A stretch of DNA of 26,678 nucleotides from Flavobacteriaceae bacterium UBA3179 (GTDB lineage Bacteria; Bacteroidota; Bacteroidia; Flavobacteriales; Flavobacteriaceae): NCBI GenBank assembly GCA_002364245.1, contig DEXR01000001.1, positions 399 through 27,076 of the forward strand, given 5' to 3'. The position numbers and the translations under genes are program-made. The notes below the pieces were generated by a model that saw nothing but the letters and a program-made list of their open reading frames with translations, was not told the origin of the DNA and made no database searches. Position 1 is the first letter of the stretch. Every line of letters begins with the position of its first letter. Of the stretch, positions 15,251-23,548 are shown in pieces.

Positions 15251-16939
15251 TTATTGTTTTCTGAAAAATGTTGCCTCAAATGTAGCACTATTTCCCACAT
15301 TATCGGTAACAATTACTTTCAAATTGTTTTCGGATTCAGATATAATTCCGTCATCAAAATTATAGGTTATAACGTCTTTTTTGTAATCATATTCCATTAA
15401 AATGAATTTTCCGTTAATAGTTCCCCGGTATGAGCTTATACCGCTTAGGTCGTCATTAATAGAAAGTTGCAATGTTTTATTGTTGCTTACCCATTTGCCA
15501 TCATCAAAATTAATAGGTTTAATGGTTGGTGCCGTGGTATCTGTTGCAATAACAAAAGTGCCGAACGTTCGGGTTTTAGCTGAGAGCTTGTCGCCCTTAC
15601 GATAGGTTGTGTTGTAATAAGGACGGCCATAATAATTTAACCTACCAATGTACAGTTTGTTTTTATCAACATCATTATAGTTTGAAACATCTGCCGTAAT
15701 GGTAATATTTTTATGGATAGGGATTACATCGGTATGAAAATGAAGCGTGTCACTGGAGGTGTTAATATCAAGAAACGTATTTTCATATAGACTATTGGCG
15801 GGAATATATACACTGTATTTGCCTTTGGTTATCGATGTAGCTTGATCTGCATAAATGTAATCATTTGAATTTTCAATTTCCCTTGGCGTGGTGATTTCTT
15901 CTTTTTTTCCTTCAATTGGAACGGTAATAACGGTTTCATTTCCTTTAAAATCTCTCACTTTAATGGTATAATTTGCATTAAAACCTTCTTTAACTTGAAT
16001 ATAGCCATCAGCGTCCTCATTTACAATTATACTCAATGGGTTGTTAGATTGTCTGAAAAGTTTTTGAACACGGCTCTTGTTGGTCATCCAGTAATCATAA
16101 TCTATAAACCGATTGAGGTAGCGTGTTTCAGCAAAGGAAAATTTTTCAAATAGGATATTTATTTTTTCTTGCCCATTATAAGTCGTTTTTATTTGATATA
16201 CGCCATTTTTATTAGAAGCCCCATCCCACTGATCATTGGTTGATACTCCAAAGCCTATTTTACCATAAGCCTTTATTTTTTCTGTTTTGTAACTACCATC
16301 TTTCTGAAGGATTAATCGAAGCTTGGTGCGGTCTTGACTATGATTTATTTGTGAGTCTTTATTAATTGGATAAGCCAAAAGACTACTGATTAATGGTTTT
16401 TTGGAATCGGGAACATCAATACCAAAAAGTAGCGGATTCATAGGCCTTGAAGCACCGTCGCGTATTTCAAAATGGAGATGGGGACCACCACTTCCACCAC
16501 TGTTTCCCGAATAGGCGATTAAATCACCTTTGTTTACCTTAAGGGCCGAAGCATTAGGGAATAGTTCAATCTCGTATGTTTCTTTGTCGTATTGTTTCTC
16601 TTTAACAAAATTGGCTATATCCCCAGCGTAATTCTGTAAATGTGCATAGACTGTAGAATAGCCATTGGGATGTTTAATATATAACGCTTTTCCGTATCCA
16701 TAATGCGATACTTTTATACGGCTTACATACCCATCGGCGGGAGCATAAATTGGAATCCCTTCACGCTGCTGGGTTTTAATGTCCAAACCACTATGAAAAT
16801 GATTAGAACGTAATTCTCCAAAACTTCCAGAAAGGATCATTGGAATATCCATTGGATTACTAAAATAGTTTTCAGGTATCGATTTTTGTCCATAAACTGT
16901 AATGCCTACCAGTAAAAAGCAGAATATAAATTTCTTCAT
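15251..16939 (-). CDS. M23-family metallopeptidase
   Basis: This secreted or periplasmic zinc peptidase is expected to cut peptidoglycan cross-links. After a signal peptide (MKKFIFCFLLVGITVYGQ) the LytM/M23 domain spans about residues 35-165, with all key residues: HFHSGLD supplies zinc ligands H49 and D53, YAH gives H100, and GPHLHFEI gives H154 and the zinc ligand H156. The remaining about 400 residues are beta-rich and unassigned; they may be Ig-like or substrate-binding domains. At 562 residues it is longer than typical M23 proteins because of this C-terminal part. It precedes the TonB receptor by 15 nt on the same strand and is divergent from the ZapA gene pair, which points to envelope or division work. 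Confidence 0.92.
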   Translation of the reverse strand: MKKFIFCFLLVGITVYGQKSIPENYFSNPMDIPMILSGSFGELRSNHFHSGLDIKTQQREGIPIYAPADGYVSRIKVSHYGYGKALYIKHPNGYSTVYAHLQNYAGDIANFVKEKQYDKETYEIELFPNASALKVNKGDLIAYSGNSGGSGGPHLHFEIRDGASRPMNPLLFGIDVPDSKKPLISSLLAYPINKDSQINHSQDRTKLRLILQKDGSYKTEKIKAYGKIGFGVSTNDQWDGASNKNGVYQIKTTYNGQEKINILFEKFSFAETRYLNRFIDYDYWMTNKSRVQKLFRQSNNPLSIIVNEDADGYIQVKEGFNANYTIKVRDFKGNETVITVPIEGKKEEITTPREIENSNDYIYADQATSITKGKYSVYIPANSLYENTFLDINTSSDTLHFHTDVIPIHKNITITADVSNYNDVDKNKLYIGRLNYYGRPYYNTTYRKGDKLSAKTRTFGTFVIATDTTAPTIKPINFDDGKWVSNNKTLQLSINDDLSGISSYRGTINGKFILMEYDYKKDVITYNFDDGIISESENNLKVIVTDNVGNSATFEATFFRKQ

Positions 16940-17032
16940 AGGGTAAAAATAATAATATGCTTATTTAAAAAAGGGGAGTAGGGTGATTTTATTGTGCAAT
17001 TATTCAATAATACAAAAAATTACAGAAAACTG

Positions 17033-17063
17033 TTGTCTTATTGAAACACGAATGTTAACTTTG
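17033..17063 (+). promoter_or_regulatory. Promoter of the coiled-coil - zapA operon
   Basis: TTG (17033-17035), 20 nt, then TAACTTTG (17056-17063), an exact TAnnTTTG match. The start of transcription would be about 24 nt before the ATG at 17091. Confidence 0.7.
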
Positions 17064-17090
17064 TGTTAGAAGTATTGAAATAAATTTTTA

Positions 17091-17381
17091 ATGAGCAACC
17101 TTTCAGAAATTGTTGATTCTCTTGAAAATAGGATTAGTAAGTTATTGCATAGGCACGAAAAACTGAAGCAAAAAAACGCTACTTTAGAAGAAGAACTTGA
17201 CGGTTTACGTTCACAAAAGGATGAATCTGACAAAGAAATTGAGACCCTGCGTGAGAAATGTAGTTCGTTGAAAATGGCAAATTCAATGCTTGGCAGCGAC
17301 CAATACAAAAGAGATACAAAGCTCAAGATAAATGCTTTAGTTCGGGAAATTGACCAATGTATTACTCAACTTTCTGAATAA
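17091..17381 (+). CDS. Small coiled-coil protein preceding ZapA
   Basis: The 96-residue protein is almost entirely a charged helix with heptad-like spacing of Leu, Ile and Ala (about 5-60, for example ISKLLHRHEKLKQKNATLEE), followed by a shorter helix near the C-terminus. There is no signal peptide or membrane segment, so it is cytosolic. It is the first gene of an operon with zapA (12 nt gap). The size, coiled coil and position suggest a division-associated partner of ZapA, comparable in kind to ZapB of proteobacteria, but homology to ZapB is not visible and this role is inference. Confidence 0.85.
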   Translation: MSNLSEIVDSLENRISKLLHRHEKLKQKNATLEEELDGLRSQKDESDKEIETLREKCSSLKMANSMLGSDQYKRDTKLKINALVREIDQCITQLSE

Positions 17382-17393
17382 AAGAAAAACTAA

Positions 17394-17684
17394 ATGTCAG
17401 ACCAACTAAAAATAAAACTTTCTATTGCCGATAGGGTATACCCGTTAACAATAAACCCTTCACAAGAAGAGGGGCTGCGGTTAGCCACTAAGAAAATAGA
17501 AGAAATGATTAAAAGGTTTGAAAAAAGCTATGCCGTGAGGGACAAGCAAGATGTATTAGCTATGTGCGCTTTACAGTTTGCCGCTCAGGTAGAGCAAAAA
17601 CAGATAGATAAAACAAATGACAAGCAGGAAATGGAAGATAAGCTAGAAGCTTTAAACCAATTACTGCAAGAGCACTTGTCATAA
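17394..17684 (+). CDS. zapA: Cell division protein ZapA
   Basis: ZapA binds and cross-links FtsZ filaments at midcell. The 96-residue length matches the family. The N-terminal globular part reads LKIKLSIADRVYPLTINPSQEEGLR, followed by AATKK-like helix residues LATKKIEEMIKRFE and a C-terminal coiled-coil helix for dimerisation (about 50-95). It is translated 12 nt after the coiled-coil gene and sits immediately before the probable 6S RNA and rny, an order known from other bacteria for zapA and the 6S RNA gene. The assignment rests on family pattern and synteny together. Confidence 0.88.
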   Translation: MSDQLKIKLSIADRVYPLTINPSQEEGLRLATKKIEEMIKRFEKSYAVRDKQDVLAMCALQFAAQVEQKQIDKTNDKQEMEDKLEALNQLLQEHLS

Positions 17685-17703
17685 ACGTTCTTTACATAAC
17701 AAG

Positions 17704-17872
17704 GTTACTGCCTGCATTAATATCTTTTTGGTAAACTCAACACTAATTCTTATAAGAAGGGTGAGTTAAAGCTGTTAAAACGAGCCGTCTTTGAGCGGAT
17801 GTTTGACCAGTTTGTTAGCCCTAAACTTTCTTTTAGGAGTTTATTCAAAACACATTAGTGCAGGCTTTTTTT
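17704..17872 (+). ncRNA. ssrS: Probable 6S RNA (6S-Flavo type)
   Basis: The 207-bp gap between zapA and rny folds as a 6S-like RNA. The closing stem pairs GCCTGCATTAAT (17710-17721) with ATTAGTGCAGGC (17854-17865), 12 bp with one G-U, and a T-run follows directly (17866-17872), forming the 3' end and terminator. Inside are a hairpin AACTCA / TGAGTT (17734-17739, 17762-17767), an apical stem with CCG / CGG, and a hairpin CCTAAA / TTTAGG (17819-17836). 6S RNA binds sigma-factor-loaded RNA polymerase and regulates transcription on entry into stationary phase. The location after zapA agrees with 6S RNA genes of other bacteria. The 5' end is approximate; a promoter would overlap the end of zapA. 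Confidence 0.75.
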
Positions 17873-17891
17873 ATATATAAAGTTTATAATT

Positions 17892-19457
17892 ATGGACAAT
17901 ATGGTTACCCCTATAATAGTGGGACTAGTCGCCTTAGCAGTTGGTTTTTTAATAGCCAAGCTAATAGAGCGAAATAACTCTTCCCATTTAATAAAATCAG
18001 CAAAGAAAAACGCAGCTTCTATTTTAAAGGAAGCCAAAACCGAAGCTGAATCAATTAAAAAAGACAAAATATTACAAGCCAAGGAAAAGTTTATCGAGCT
18101 TAAATCTGAACACGAAAAAGTGATTACTAAGCGTGAAAGTAAGATGGCTGAAGCCGAAAAACGTACAAAAGATAAAGAGTCACAAGTTTCTAGTGAATTA
18201 GCAAAAACTAAAAAGCTCAATTCACAAATAGAAGGAAAGCAGAAAGAATATGATGAGCGCTTAGACTTCCTAGAAAAGAAACAAGACGAGGTAGAAAAAT
18301 TCCGTAGAAGTCAAATTGAACAATTAGAAGTGATTTCAAGTCTTTCGGCTGAAGAAGCAAAATCACAATTAGTAGAGAGCTTAAAAGATGAGGCTAAGAC
18401 CGATGCAATGAAATTTGTGCAGTCTTCTATTGAGGAAGCAAAAATGACTGCGCAGCAAGAAGCCAAGAAAATAGTGATCAACACAATACAGCGTATCGGT
18501 ACTGAAGAAGCTATAGATAACTGCGTATCAGTATTCAACTTGGAAAGTGATGATGTGAAAGGTCGAATCATTGGTCGCGAAGGACGAAATATTAGAGCAT
18601 TAGAGGCTGCCACAGGTGTTGAAATTATTGTGGATGACACTCCGGAAGCAATTATCTTATCTTGCTTTGATTCAGTACGTAGGGAAGTAGCCCGATTATC
18701 ATTGCATAAATTAGTTACCGATGGCCGTATTCACCCAGCACGTATTGAAGAAGTCGTTAAAAAGACTTCAAAACAAATTGAAGACGAAATACTTGAAGTT
18801 GGTAAACGAACCGTAATCGACCTCGGAATTCACGGCTTAAGCCCTGAATTAATTAAAGCGGTAGGTAGAATGAGATACCGCTCGTCTTACGGTCAAAACT
18901 TATTGCATCACTCTCGTGAAGTTGCTAGATTATGTGGTGTGATGGCTTCAGAATTGGGATTGAACCCAAAACTAGCTAAAAGAGCCGGTCTATTACACGA
19001 TATCGGTAAAGTGCCAGAAACCGAAACAGAAGTGCCTCACGCAATTTTAGGAATGCAATGGGCCGAAAAATACGGCGAAAAAGCAGAGGTTTGCAACGCC
19101 ATCGGTGCTCACCACGATGAAATAGAAATGACAAGCCTTTTATCACCAATCGTTCAAGTATGTGATGCGATTAGCGGTGCCCGTCCAGGTGCTCGCCGTC
19201 AAGTGCTAGATTCATATATTCAGCGTCTTAAAGACCTTGAGGATATTGCTTTTGGCTTTAATGGTGTAAATAAAGCGTACGCTATTCAAGCGGGTCGTGA
19301 GCTTAGGGTTATGGTTGAAAGTGAAAAAGTAAGTGATGATAAAGCAGCACAGCTTTCTTTTGAAATTTCACAGAAAATTCAAACTGATATGACGTATCCA
19401 GGACAAGTAAAAGTAACCGTGATACGGGAAACAAGAGCTGTAAACGTGGCTAAATAA
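17892..19457 (+). CDS. rny: Ribonuclease Y
   Basis: RNase Y is a membrane-anchored endoribonuclease that starts mRNA decay. The 521-residue protein has an N-terminal membrane helix (about 5-23), a long charged coiled coil (about 35-200), a KH RNA-binding domain with [15 protein letters not shown] (224-238), and an HD domain with the metal-binding H369-D370 (LLHDIGK) and further conserved His residues in AIGAHHDE (403-410). The length equals that of typical RNase Y. The ATG at 17892 is used; Met4 is a possible alternative. It lies directly downstream of the 6S RNA and ends before a terminator. Confidence 0.96.
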   Translation: MDNMVTPIIVGLVALAVGFLIAKLIERNNSSHLIKSAKKNAASILKEAKTEAESIKKDKILQAKEKFIELKSEHEKVITKRESKMAEAEKRTKDKESQVSSELAKTKKLNSQIEGKQKEYDERLDFLEKKQDEVEKFRRSQIEQLEVISSLSAEEAKSQLVESLKDEAKTDAMKFVQSSIEEAKMTAQQEAKKIVINTIQRIGTEEAIDNCVSVFNLESDDVKGRIIGREGRNIRALEAATGVEIIVDDTPEAIILSCFDSVRREVARLSLHKLVTDGRIHPARIEEVVKKTSKQIEDEILEVGKRTVIDLGIHGLSPELIKAVGRMRYRSSYGQNLLHHSREVARLCGVMASELGLNPKLAKRAGLLHDIGKVPETETEVPHAILGMQWAEKYGEKAEVCNAIGAHHDEIEMTSLLSPIVQVCDAISGARPGARRQVLDSYIQRLKDLEDIAFGFNGVNKAYAIQAGRELRVMVESEKVSDDKAAQLSFEISQKIQTDMTYPGQVKVTVIRETRAVNVAK

Positions 19458-19476
19458 AATTTAAATTAGATTATAT

Positions 19477-19509
19477 AAAAAAGGCATGGTAAAAAACCAC
19501 GCCTTTTTT
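19477..19509. terminator. Bidirectional terminator between rny and the aldo/keto reductase gene
   Basis: A hairpin GGCATGG / CCACGCC with loop TAAAAAA is flanked by A6 and T6 runs. One A-C mismatch in the plus orientation becomes a G-U pair in the minus orientation, so it is slightly stronger for the minus-strand reductase gene. Confidence 0.8.
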
Positions 19510-19527
19510 ATTTCTATAACAAGTATA

Positions 19528-20475
19528 TTAATCGTTATAGATGTTTTCATATCCTTTTTCTGGAGCTTCAAAAAACTTACCAGTAATAAAACGATAATTT
19601 TTATTCAGCTCTTTAATGGTTTTCATATCATCATTGTCCAACTGCACGCTGGCTGCTTGAAAATTATCCTTTATATGCTCTTTGCTGGCAGATTTTGGTA
19701 TGGTGGCTATTCCACGTTGGTTGTGCCAGTTAATTAGCACCTGAGCGGTTGAAGCACCATTTTTTCTTGCAATTTCTTTAATCTCATCAATTTCCATCAA
19801 ATTTGGTTCGTCTTCACCTTTCATAGCGGCACTACGATCACCAGAACCTAATGGGGAATAAGCGGTCATTAAAATATCTTCACTTTTACAGAAATCTACC
19901 AAATCATCTTGTTGTAAATACGGGTGCATTTCCACTTGATTCATTTCAGGCTTTATTTCAGCTTTTGAAATTAAATCCTTTAGCTTTTCTTTACTGAAAT
20001 TTGAGACCCCAATATGTTTGGTGTGTCCTGTTTTTTTGGCGGTTTCCATTTGCTTCCAAGTTTCAATAATTGGAGCTTCTTCTGGTGATAAATAATCTGA
20101 TGTTTTTTCTGGAAAACCAACACCCGGTCTAAAAGCTACGGGCCAATGGACTAAGTAAAGGTCTAAATAATCTAATTTTAGCTTTTTAAGGGAATCTTCA
20201 ATCGCAGGAATCACTTGCCCTTCTTGGTGGGCGTCGTTCCAAAGTTTAGATGTAACAAATACATCTTCCCGCATAATGTTTCCTTCTGCAAATACCTCAG
20301 AAAGTGCTTCGCCTATTTCTTCTTCATTTCCATAAACAGCGGCCGTGTCAATATGTCTATAACCGGCATACAAAGCTTCTTTTACTGCTTTTTTTACATC
20401 GTTTCCGGTTGCTTTCCAAGTTCCTAATCCTATGGCGTGCATTGTGTCGCCATTGTCAAATTTCAGTGTTTTCAT
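19528..20475 (-). CDS. Aldo/keto reductase
   Basis: The product is a cytosolic NADPH-dependent carbonyl reductase of the AKR superfamily, 315 residues and complete. The catalytic tetrad is intact: Asp43 and Tyr48 in HIDTAAVYGNE, Lys77 in TSKLWN, and His110 in LVHWP. The cofactor-binding end is seen in IPKSASKEHIKDN. The MKTLKFDNGDTMHAIGLGTW start is typical of AKR1/AKR5-like enzymes, with no extra residues. The substrate cannot be predicted; small aldehydes are usual. It lies 81 bp downstream of xerD on the same strand, with no good promoter box seen between. Confidence 0.93.
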   Translation of the reverse strand: MKTLKFDNGDTMHAIGLGTWKATGNDVKKAVKEALYAGYRHIDTAAVYGNEEEIGEALSEVFAEGNIMREDVFVTSKLWNDAHQEGQVIPAIEDSLKKLKLDYLDLYLVHWPVAFRPGVGFPEKTSDYLSPEEAPIIETWKQMETAKKTGHTKHIGVSNFSKEKLKDLISKAEIKPEMNQVEMHPYLQQDDLVDFCKSEDILMTAYSPLGSGDRSAAMKGEDEPNLMEIDEIKEIARKNGASTAQVLINWHNQRGIATIPKSASKEHIKDNFQAASVQLDNDDMKTIKELNKNYRFITGKFFEAPEKGYENIYND

Positions 20476-20556
20476 AATCTAATTTCTTTTTTGTTTAAGA
20501 TACAAAACACTCGTTTTTATAGAAAGGGGATTTAAGCTTTTAGCGTTTTTTTAACC

Positions 20557-21453
20557 CTATTTTCGGGGGTGAAACTTGTTAATTACTTCAGTAAGGTGTG
20601 TAGTGTCTATGTGTGTGTAAATTTCAGTGGTGGTAATACTTTCGTGTCCTAACATTTGTTGTATGGAGCGTAAATCGGCTCCGTTTTCTAATAAATGTGT
20701 GGCAAATGAATGTCTAAGTGTATGCGGACTAACTTTTTTTTGAATTCCCACTTTTTCGGCTAATTGCTTTACAATGGTAAAAATCATGGCTCGGGTGAGT
20801 GGATTTCCCCTTCGGTTTAAAAATAAAGTATCTTTTGCTTTTGGTTGAATGGGTATGTGAATACGCACTTCATTTTTATAGGTATTAATGTATTTAACCG
20901 TATTTCCGCCAATGGGTACAAAACGTTCTTTATCGCCTTTTCCTGAAACTTTTATAAACCCTTCGTCAAAAAAGAGATCTGATATTTTTAAACCTGTCAA
21001 TTCAGAAACCCGCAGACCACAAGCGTATAAAGTTTCAAGTATCGCACGGTTACGCTCGCCTTGGGGATGGCTTAAATCAATAGCTTCAATTAGAGAGTCT
21101 ATTTCTTCCGTAGAAAGGGTGTCGGGCAGTTTACGGGCAATTTTTGGGCTTTCAACAAGTTCCAATGGGTTGGTCTTACGGTATTCTTCAAAAACTAGGT
21201 AATTAAAAAAACCTCTTAATCCTGAAATGACCCGGCTTTGCGATTGCGGTTGCATTTGCTTTGCAATTGAATAAATGAATTGCTGTACGGTTTCTTCTGA
21301 AATAGATATGGGTGATTCATTGATTTCTGTTTCAGAAAGCCATTTCATCAGTTTTTTAAGATCCAATGAATAGTTTTTGATGGAATTGGCTGAAAGCCCA
21401 CGTTCTATGCGCAAATAGTCTTTGTAATCGTTTATAGCCTGCTGCCATTTCAT
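20557..21453 (-). CDS. xerD: Tyrosine recombinase XerD-like
   Basis: XerD-type recombinases resolve chromosome dimers at dif together with FtsK. The 298-residue protein has the SAM-like N-terminal core-binding domain (about 1-90) and a complete catalytic domain: Arg148 (ACGLRVSEL), Lys172 (SGKGDKERFVP), His244 and Arg247 (PHTLRHSFATH), His270 (MLGHESI) and the nucleophile Tyr279 (EIYTH). Length and motifs are those of housekeeping XerC/D, not phage integrases, and no attachment site or phage gene lies nearby. The ATG is preceded by a weak -7 box (TATATTTA, 21474-21467). XerD rather than XerC is inferred. Confidence 0.9.
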   Translation of the reverse strand: MKWQQAINDYKDYLRIERGLSANSIKNYSLDLKKLMKWLSETEINESPISISEETVQQFIYSIAKQMQPQSQSRVISGLRGFFNYLVFEEYRKTNPLELVESPKIARKLPDTLSTEEIDSLIEAIDLSHPQGERNRAILETLYACGLRVSELTGLKISDLFFDEGFIKVSGKGDKERFVPIGGNTVKYINTYKNEVRIHIPIQPKAKDTLFLNRRGNPLTRAMIFTIVKQLAEKVGIQKKVSPHTLRHSFATHLLENGADLRSIQQMLGHESITTTEIYTHIDTTHLTEVINKFHPRK

Positions 21454-21514
21454 ACTACGATATTACTAAATATAGCGGTATTAAAAAATAATAAATGTGG
21501 AGATACGTTATTTC

Positions 21515-21534
21515 TTGTATATTGTATAATACAA
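21515..21534. repeat. Short inverted repeat upstream of the first barrel gene
   Basis: Arms TTGTAT (21515-21520) and ATACAA (21529-21534) flank ATTGTATA, so TTGTAT also repeats directly. It covers the probable promoter zone 19-38 nt before the ATG at 21553. Confidence 0.3.
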
Positions 21535-21552
21535 ACTTAAAAGACAAATACT

Positions 21553-22113
21553 ATGAAAAAACTGATTTTTGCCGTTCTGGCACTAATGACTATTACAACA
21601 ACGCAAGCTCAAGGTCTTGACCTTGGTATAAAAGCAGGGGTAAACTTTGCAACCTTAACTGATGCGAGAGGCTTGGACAACCGAACTGGATTTGTTGTTG
21701 GTGCCTTTGTAGGCGGAAAACTGGGTGATAGGTTTGGTATACAGGCAGATTTATTATACTCACAACAAGGAGCTGAGTTTGATGCTGGGGAATTTAATTT
21801 AGACTATGTTAATGTGCCTATTGTTGCTAAAATTTATTTAACTGATAAATTCAATTTGCAAGCAGGGCCTCAATTTGGGGTTTTGGTTAATGATGAAGCA
21901 CAAACGGTGATAGGAGAAGTAATAAATGATATTGGTACCAATGAATTTGATATTTCTGGCGTTGTGGGTATCGGCTTTGACGTACCATTGGGATTACGTT
22001 TGGAAGGCCGATATAACTTTGGTTTAACCGATGTTCCAGAAGAAAGAGGGGCAGATTTTAATAAAAGTAAAAACAGTGTATTCACATTATCACTGGGTTA
22101 TAGCTTTCTTTAA
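21553..22113 (+). CDS. Outer-membrane beta-barrel (porin-like) protein 1
   Basis: The 186-residue protein has a signal peptide (MKKLIFAVLALMTITTTQAQ) and then alternating strands of an 8-stranded OMP_b-brl_2-type barrel. Recognisable parts are GIKAGVNFATL, RTGFVVGAFVGGKL, RFGIQADLLYSQQG, YVNVPIVAKIYL, NLQAGPQFGVLV and a final SLGYSFL with an aromatic near the end. The family sits in the outer membrane; small versions are not necessarily pores. It is the first of three such genes between xerD and aroQ and is a close paralogue of the second. Confidence 0.88.
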   Translation: MKKLIFAVLALMTITTTQAQGLDLGIKAGVNFATLTDARGLDNRTGFVVGAFVGGKLGDRFGIQADLLYSQQGAEFDAGEFNLDYVNVPIVAKIYLTDKFNLQAGPQFGVLVNDEAQTVIGEVINDIGTNEFDISGVVGIGFDVPLGLRLEGRYNFGLTDVPEERGADFNKSKNSVFTLSLGYSFL

Positions 22114-22168
22114 GAGCCTTTAATAAAAGCTTATAAAATTATTAATACTTTTTTTGTAGTCCTCACTT

Positions 22169-22176
22169 TAGATTTG
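22169..22176 (+). promoter_or_regulatory. -7 box upstream of barrel gene 2
   Basis: TAGATTTG is an exact TAnnTTTG match 23 nt before the ATG at 22200. The -33 region shows only a T-rich stretch. Confidence 0.5.
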
Positions 22177-22199
22177 TTCAAAATTTAAAAACAAGAACT

Positions 22200-22814
22200 A
22201 TGAAAAAAGTATTTTTTATTGCTGTACTAGCAGTATTTGGCGTAACAGCAACACAAGCACAAGAAGTAAGATTAGGAGCCAAAGGTGGTGTAAATTTTTC
22301 ATCTTTATCTGGTGATGGTTTTGATGCCTTTGACGATCCTGAGGGTAGAACCAGTTTTCATATTGGTGCCTTTGCAGAAATTCCGTTAAGCGAACGCTTT
22401 TCTATTCAACCTGAGGTTTTATATTCAGGACAAGGGTTTGATTTAATAAGTAGAGAAGGAGCAGACGATACAGAAGTGCAATTAGATTACATTAACGTGC
22501 CTGTAATGGCAAAAGTGTATTTAATTGAAGGACTGTATGCAGAAGCAGGACCACAAATAGGTTTTAACGTAAAAAATGAAATAGATAGTGATCCAGACGA
22601 CGTAGGTTCAGGTTCAACAGAACTTGATGGTGATTTGTTTAACGACATTGACTTTTCAGTAGGAGTAGGAGCTGGATATCGATTTAATAATGGACTGTTT
22701 TTAAACGCCCGTTATAACTTTGGTTTAACCGATATTGTAAACAGTGAAGACATTCCTTTTGATGTAGACGCTAAAAACTCAGTTTTTGCAGTATCTGCAG
22801 GTTATTCATTCTAA
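22200..22814 (+). CDS. Outer-membrane beta-barrel protein 2
   Basis: A 204-residue paralogue of the preceding gene, with signal peptide MKKVFFIAVLAVFGVTATQAQ and the same block order: GAKGGVNFSSL, RTSFHIGAFAEIPL, RFSIQPEVLYSGQG, YINVPVMAKVYL, YAEAGPQIGFNV, ARYNFGLTDIV and a final FAVSAGYSF ending in Phe. The loop near residues 135-150 is longer and acidic (DSDPDDVGSGSTELDGD), a likely exposed loop. It has its own promoter box and a strong terminator, so it is probably transcribed separately from its paralogue as well. No substrate is known. Confidence 0.88.
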   Translation: MKKVFFIAVLAVFGVTATQAQEVRLGAKGGVNFSSLSGDGFDAFDDPEGRTSFHIGAFAEIPLSERFSIQPEVLYSGQGFDLISREGADDTEVQLDYINVPVMAKVYLIEGLYAEAGPQIGFNVKNEIDSDPDDVGSGSTELDGDLFNDIDFSVGVGAGYRFNNGLFLNARYNFGLTDIVNSEDIPFDVDAKNSVFAVSAGYSF

Positions 22815-22839
22815 AAAGTGAAACACTTAATTATTAAGT

Positions 22840-22866
22840 AAGCAGGGGTAAAACCCTGCTTTTTTA
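22840..22866 (+). terminator. Intrinsic terminator after barrel gene 2
   Basis: Stem AGCAGGG / CCCTGCT (plus an A-T pair) with loop GTAAAA, followed by T6. Confidence 0.92.
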
Positions 22867-22908
22867 TTTTAAACAATAATAGCTTTATAACATTATGAGT
22901 ATTATTTT

Positions 22909-22941
22909 TTTGCGAATGTCACAATATTTTTAGTACATTTA
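22909..22941 (+). promoter_or_regulatory. Candidate promoter of barrel gene 3
   Basis: TTTG (ending 22912), 21 nt, then TACATTTA (22934-22941), one mismatch from TAnnTTTG. It ends 32 nt before the ATG at 22974. Confidence 0.5.
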
Positions 22942-22973
22942 TTCTATTAACTAATCAAAATAAACTTTTTATT

Positions 22974-23483
22974 ATGAAAAAACTATTACTATTCGCTGCT
23001 TTAGCAGTATTCGGAATCGGAACCTCATTTGCCCAAGGAGATGTTAAATTAGGTATCAATGGTGCTATACCAATGGGAGATTTTGATGAAGCTTATTCAT
23101 TCGGTGTAATTGCCGATGTTGCTTATTTGTTTGACATTAACGAAACATTTAAAGTAGGGCCTATGACAAGTTTTCTTTATTATTTTGGGAAAGATCAAGA
23201 AGGGAGTATTGGAGATGTTGAAATTGAAGTTGATGCCGATGATGCGGCTTTTTTGCCGTTAGGGGGAACTGCTCGGTTCTATTTAGATGAAGCCTTTTAT
23301 TTTGGAGCTGATTTAGGATATGGTATTGGGATTTCCCCTGACGGTAATGATGGGGGCTTTTATTATCGCCCTAGAGCTGCATATAATTTCGGCAATATTG
23401 GTATAGTATTGTCTTATTCAGGTGTTGCACTAGATGGGGCGACATTTAGTTCTTTAAATTTTGGAGTAGAATTCGGACTTTAA
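22974..23483 (+). CDS. Outer-membrane beta-barrel protein 3
   Basis: The 169-residue protein has a signal peptide (MKKLLLFAALAVFGIGTSFAQ) and strands ending in SSLNFGVEFGL. The signal peptide strongly resembles that of barrel 2, but the mature part is more divergent: it has KLGINGAIPMGDFDEAYSFGV, FKVGPMTSFLYYFG and RFYLDEAFYFGADLGYG instead of the RTGF and NVPxxAK blocks. An 8-stranded barrel of the same general fold is likely. It is transcribed from its own promoter between two terminators, so it is a separate unit. Confidence 0.85.
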   Translation: MKKLLLFAALAVFGIGTSFAQGDVKLGINGAIPMGDFDEAYSFGVIADVAYLFDINETFKVGPMTSFLYYFGKDQEGSIGDVEIEVDADDAAFLPLGGTARFYLDEAFYFGADLGYGIGISPDGNDGGFYYRPRAAYNFGNIGIVLSYSGVALDGATFSSLNFGVEFGL

Positions 23484-23500
23484 ATTATTTTAAATAATCT

Positions 23501-23530
23501 AAAGCAGGAGCTTATAGCTCCTGCTTTTTT
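23501..23530 (+). terminator. Intrinsic terminator after barrel gene 3
   Basis: A perfect 11-bp stem AAAGCAGGAGC / GCTCCTGCTTT with loop TTATA and a T-run that continues into the aroQ promoter zone. Confidence 0.93.
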
Positions 23531-23536
23531 ATTTTC

Positions 23537-23544
23537 TATATTTG
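23537..23544 (+). promoter_or_regulatory. -7 box for aroQ, leaderless start
   Basis: TATATTTG is an exact TAnnTTTG match only 4 nt before the aroQ ATG at 23549, so the transcript would begin at or next to the start codon. The -33 region falls in the preceding terminator. Confidence 0.55.
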
Positions 23545-23548
23545 AGAC

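Noticed and set aside
20557..21453. Tyrosine recombinase as a sign of a prophage or integrative element
   Set aside because: Length and motifs are those of housekeeping XerC/D, and no att repeats, phage or transfer genes are nearby.
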